This document shows positions 62,657 through 64,000 of a stretch of 64,000 bases of DNA, in pieces (the first letter of the stretch is position 1; each line of letters opens with the position of its first letter). The position numbers were made by a program, and so were the translations under genes. Under the pieces are notes generated by a model, which had not been told where the DNA came from, searched no databases, and worked only from the letters and a program-made list of their open reading frames with translations. Source of the stretch: DASUPK01 sp963815045 (GTDB lineage: Bacteria; Actinomycetota; Thermoleophilia; Solirubrobacterales; 70-9); assembly GCA_963815045.1 (NCBI GenBank), contig CAWFET010000004.1:124001-188000 (forward strand). Direction: 5' to 3'.

Positions 62657-64000
62657 TCAGAAGACCGGGAGCTCGGTGTACCTACCGAAAACCTGCTGAA
62701 GGGCCGCCACCATCTCCCCCTCGGAGACGCGCGCCCTGGCGCAGTCGAGGATCGGCGGCATCAGGTTCGCGTCGGTGGCCGCCGCCGACTTGAGCGCGTC
62801 GAGCGTCCGCTCCACCTCCGCGGAGTCGCGGCGGGATTTGGTCGCCTCCACCCTCCCCTTCTGCTTGCGCTCGAGTTCGGGGTCGACCCTGAGGATCGGG
62901 ATCTCCTCGTCGTCCTCCTGGACGTAGTCGTTGACGCCGACCACGATCCGCTGCTTCGAGTCGACCTCCTGCTGGTATCGGAAGGAGGCGTCGGCGATCT
63001 CGCGCTGAGGGAAATTCTGCTTGATCGCCTCGACCATGCCGCCGAGCTCGTCGATCCGCGCGAAGTACTCGTATGCCGCGCGCTCCATCTCGTCGGTCAG
63101 CGTCTCGACGAAGTAGGAGCCGCCGAGGGGGTCGATGGTGTTGGTGACGCCGGTCTCGTGGGCGATCACCTGCTGGGTGCGAAGGGCGATCCGGACCGCC
63201 TCCTCGGTCGGCAGGGCGAGGGCCTCGTCGTAGGAGTTGGTGTGGAGCGACTGCGTCCCCCCCAGGACTCCGGCCAGCGCCTCGATCGCGGTCCGGATGA
63301 TGTTGTTCTGCGGCTGCTGCGCAGTCAGCGAGACGCCCGCGGTCTGGGTGTGGAAGCGCATCCGCCAGGACTCCTCGCGCTTCGCGCCGTAGGTCTCGCG
63401 CATCTCGCGGGCCCAGATCCGGCGCGCCGCCCGGTACTTGGCGATCTCCTCGAAGAAGTCGATGTGGGCGTTGAAGAAGAAGGAGAGGCGAGGCGCGAAC
63501 GCGTCGACGTCCAGGCCCCGCTCGATCGCCTGCTCGACGTAGGTGAAGCCGTCCTTGAGCGTGAAGGCCAGCTCCTGCTGCGCCGTCGAGCCGGCCTCGC
63601 GGATGTGGTACCCGGAGATCGAGATCGGGTGCCAGCGGGGCATGTGCTCCGTGGACCACTCGATCATGTCGCCGACCAGCCGCATCGCCGGCTCGATCGG
63701 GAAGCACCACTCCTTCTGGGCGATGTACTCCTTGAGGATGTCCGTCTGGATCGTGCCGCCGAGTCGCTCCGCCGGGACGCCCTGTTCCTCCGCCGTGGCG
63801 ACGTAGAAGGCGAGCAGGATCGCGGCCGGTGCGTTGATCGTCATCGAGGTGGTGACGCTGCCCAGGTCGATGCCTGAGAAGAGCGTCTCCATGTCGTCGA
63901 GGGTGTCGATGGCAACGCCCTCCACCCCCACCTCGCCGAGCGAGCGGTCGGCATCGGAATCCAGGCCCATCAGCGTGGGCATGTCGAAGGCCGTCGAGAG
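62657..64000 (-). CDS. Acyl-CoA (methylmalonyl-CoA-type) mutase large subunit, partial
   Basis: At least 448 residues are seen and the gene continues beyond base 64000; the ATG at 63982 is internal, as LSTAFD precedes MPTLMGLDSD (mutase motif 'AFDxPTxMGxDSD'). TIM-barrel blocks: TSMTINAPAAILLAFYVATAEEQGV, GTIQTDILKEYIAQKEWCFP, SISGYHIREAGS, SFFFNAHIDFFEEIAKYRAARRIW, QPQNNIIRTAIEALAGVLGGTQSLHTNSYDEAL. No B12-binding domain at the C-terminus; that is supplied by the gene at 58917. Confidence 0.93.
   Translation of the reverse strand, partial: LSTAFDMPTLMGLDSDADRSLGEVGVEGVAIDTLDDMETLFSGIDLGSVTTSMTINAPAAILLAFYVATAEEQGVPAERLGGTIQTDILKEYIAQKEWCFPIEPAMRLVGDMIEWSTEHMPRWHPISISGYHIREAGSTAQQELAFTLKDGFTYVEQAIERGLDVDAFAPRLSFFFNAHIDFFEEIAKYRAARRIWAREMRETYGAKREESWRMRFHTQTAGVSLTAQQPQNNIIRTAIEALAGVLGGTQSLHTNSYDEALALPTEEAVRIALRTQQVIAHETGVTNTIDPLGGSYFVETLTDEMERAAYEYFARIDELGGMVEAIKQNFPQREIADASFRYQQEVDSKQRIVVGVNDYVQEDDEEIPILRVDPELERKQKGRVEATKSRRDSAEVERTLDALKSAAATDANLMPPILDCARARVSEGEMVAALQQVFGRYTELPVF

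Overview
The window is very GC-rich with strong third-position GC bias and dense, often overlapping genes. Its gene families point to a high-GC Gram-positive of the class Thermoleophilia (Solirubrobacterales-like): secreted proteins with lysine-rich tails, a short-repeat surface protein of the 'TDKLADGAV' type, AbiEi/DUF559 proteins, actinobacterial-type SahH, and a comF-hpf-secA block. This assignment is from family recognition, not from a search.

Layout. 0-2.6 kb (minus strand): comF, a secreted lipase, hpf and the start of secA. 2.7-15.5 kb: an envelope and nucleotide-sugar block with two nucleotidyltransferases, a secreted PQQ-type sugar dehydrogenase, sahH, arfB, a PGI/PMI isomerase, UDP-glucose dehydrogenase, a large LytR-CpsA-Psr protein, an M20 peptidase and a Kelch protein. 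15.5-22.9 kb: the complete ATP synthase operon atpI-B-E-F-H-A-G-D-C. 23.1-25.2 kb: an anti-sigma-like/ECF sigma operon divergent from a secreted protein, with matching ECF-type promoters facing each other. 25.2-32.7 kb: wecA-like transferase, asnB, a secreted DUF3089 lipase, an initiating sugar transferase, a DUF354 protein and glyA. 32.7-35.8 kb: an R2-like ferritin oxidase, TetR and two SnoaL proteins. 35.8-38.3 kb: tsaC, prmC and prfA. 38.4-45.2 kb: an inserted-looking stretch with an NRAMP-related transporter, ApbE plus a ferric-reductase-like membrane protein, an OmpR/EnvZ-type two-component pair, a [3Fe-4S] ferredoxin and a frameshifted AbiEi/DUF559 gene flanked by two 47-bp palindromic repeats. 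45.2-46.4 kb: a DUF1385 protein and rpmE. 46.5-52.8 kb: a SnoaL/hydrolase operon behind palindromic operators, a LuxR-type two-component pair, cytochrome c, an MpsC-family protein and a CpsB-type phosphatase. 52.8-57.2 kb: a PfkB kinase, ETF-quinone oxidoreductase, etfA and etfB. 57.3-64 kb: an ECF sigma/zinc anti-sigma pair, a small lipoprotein, a split B12-dependent acyl-CoA mutase and a YVTN/phosphoesterase fusion.

How it fits together. On the minus strand the order rpmE-DUF1385-prfA-prmC-tsaC-glyA-wecA-atpI-atpBEFHAGDC matches the conserved Gram-positive backbone and is interrupted by regulatory or accessory cassettes. The sugar-nucleotide enzymes, two lipid-carrier transferases, LCP protein, AsnB and CpsB phosphatase suggest an extracellular or wall polysaccharide system spread over the window. 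The ETF/ETF-QO genes and acyl-CoA mutase suggest fatty-acid and branched-acid oxidation feeding quinone and ATP synthase.

The most unusual signals are: four-fold 11-bp direct repeats at both ends of the two-component locus; the divergent ECF promoter pair; the palindrome-flanked endonuclease-like cassette; a likely CTG start for prmC; and six convergent gene pairs that share a 4-nt CTAG/CTAA stop overlap. No tRNA, rRNA, CRISPR array or intact transposase was seen. No stretch over 300 bases lacks a gene; the longest is about 245 bases, upstream of atpI.
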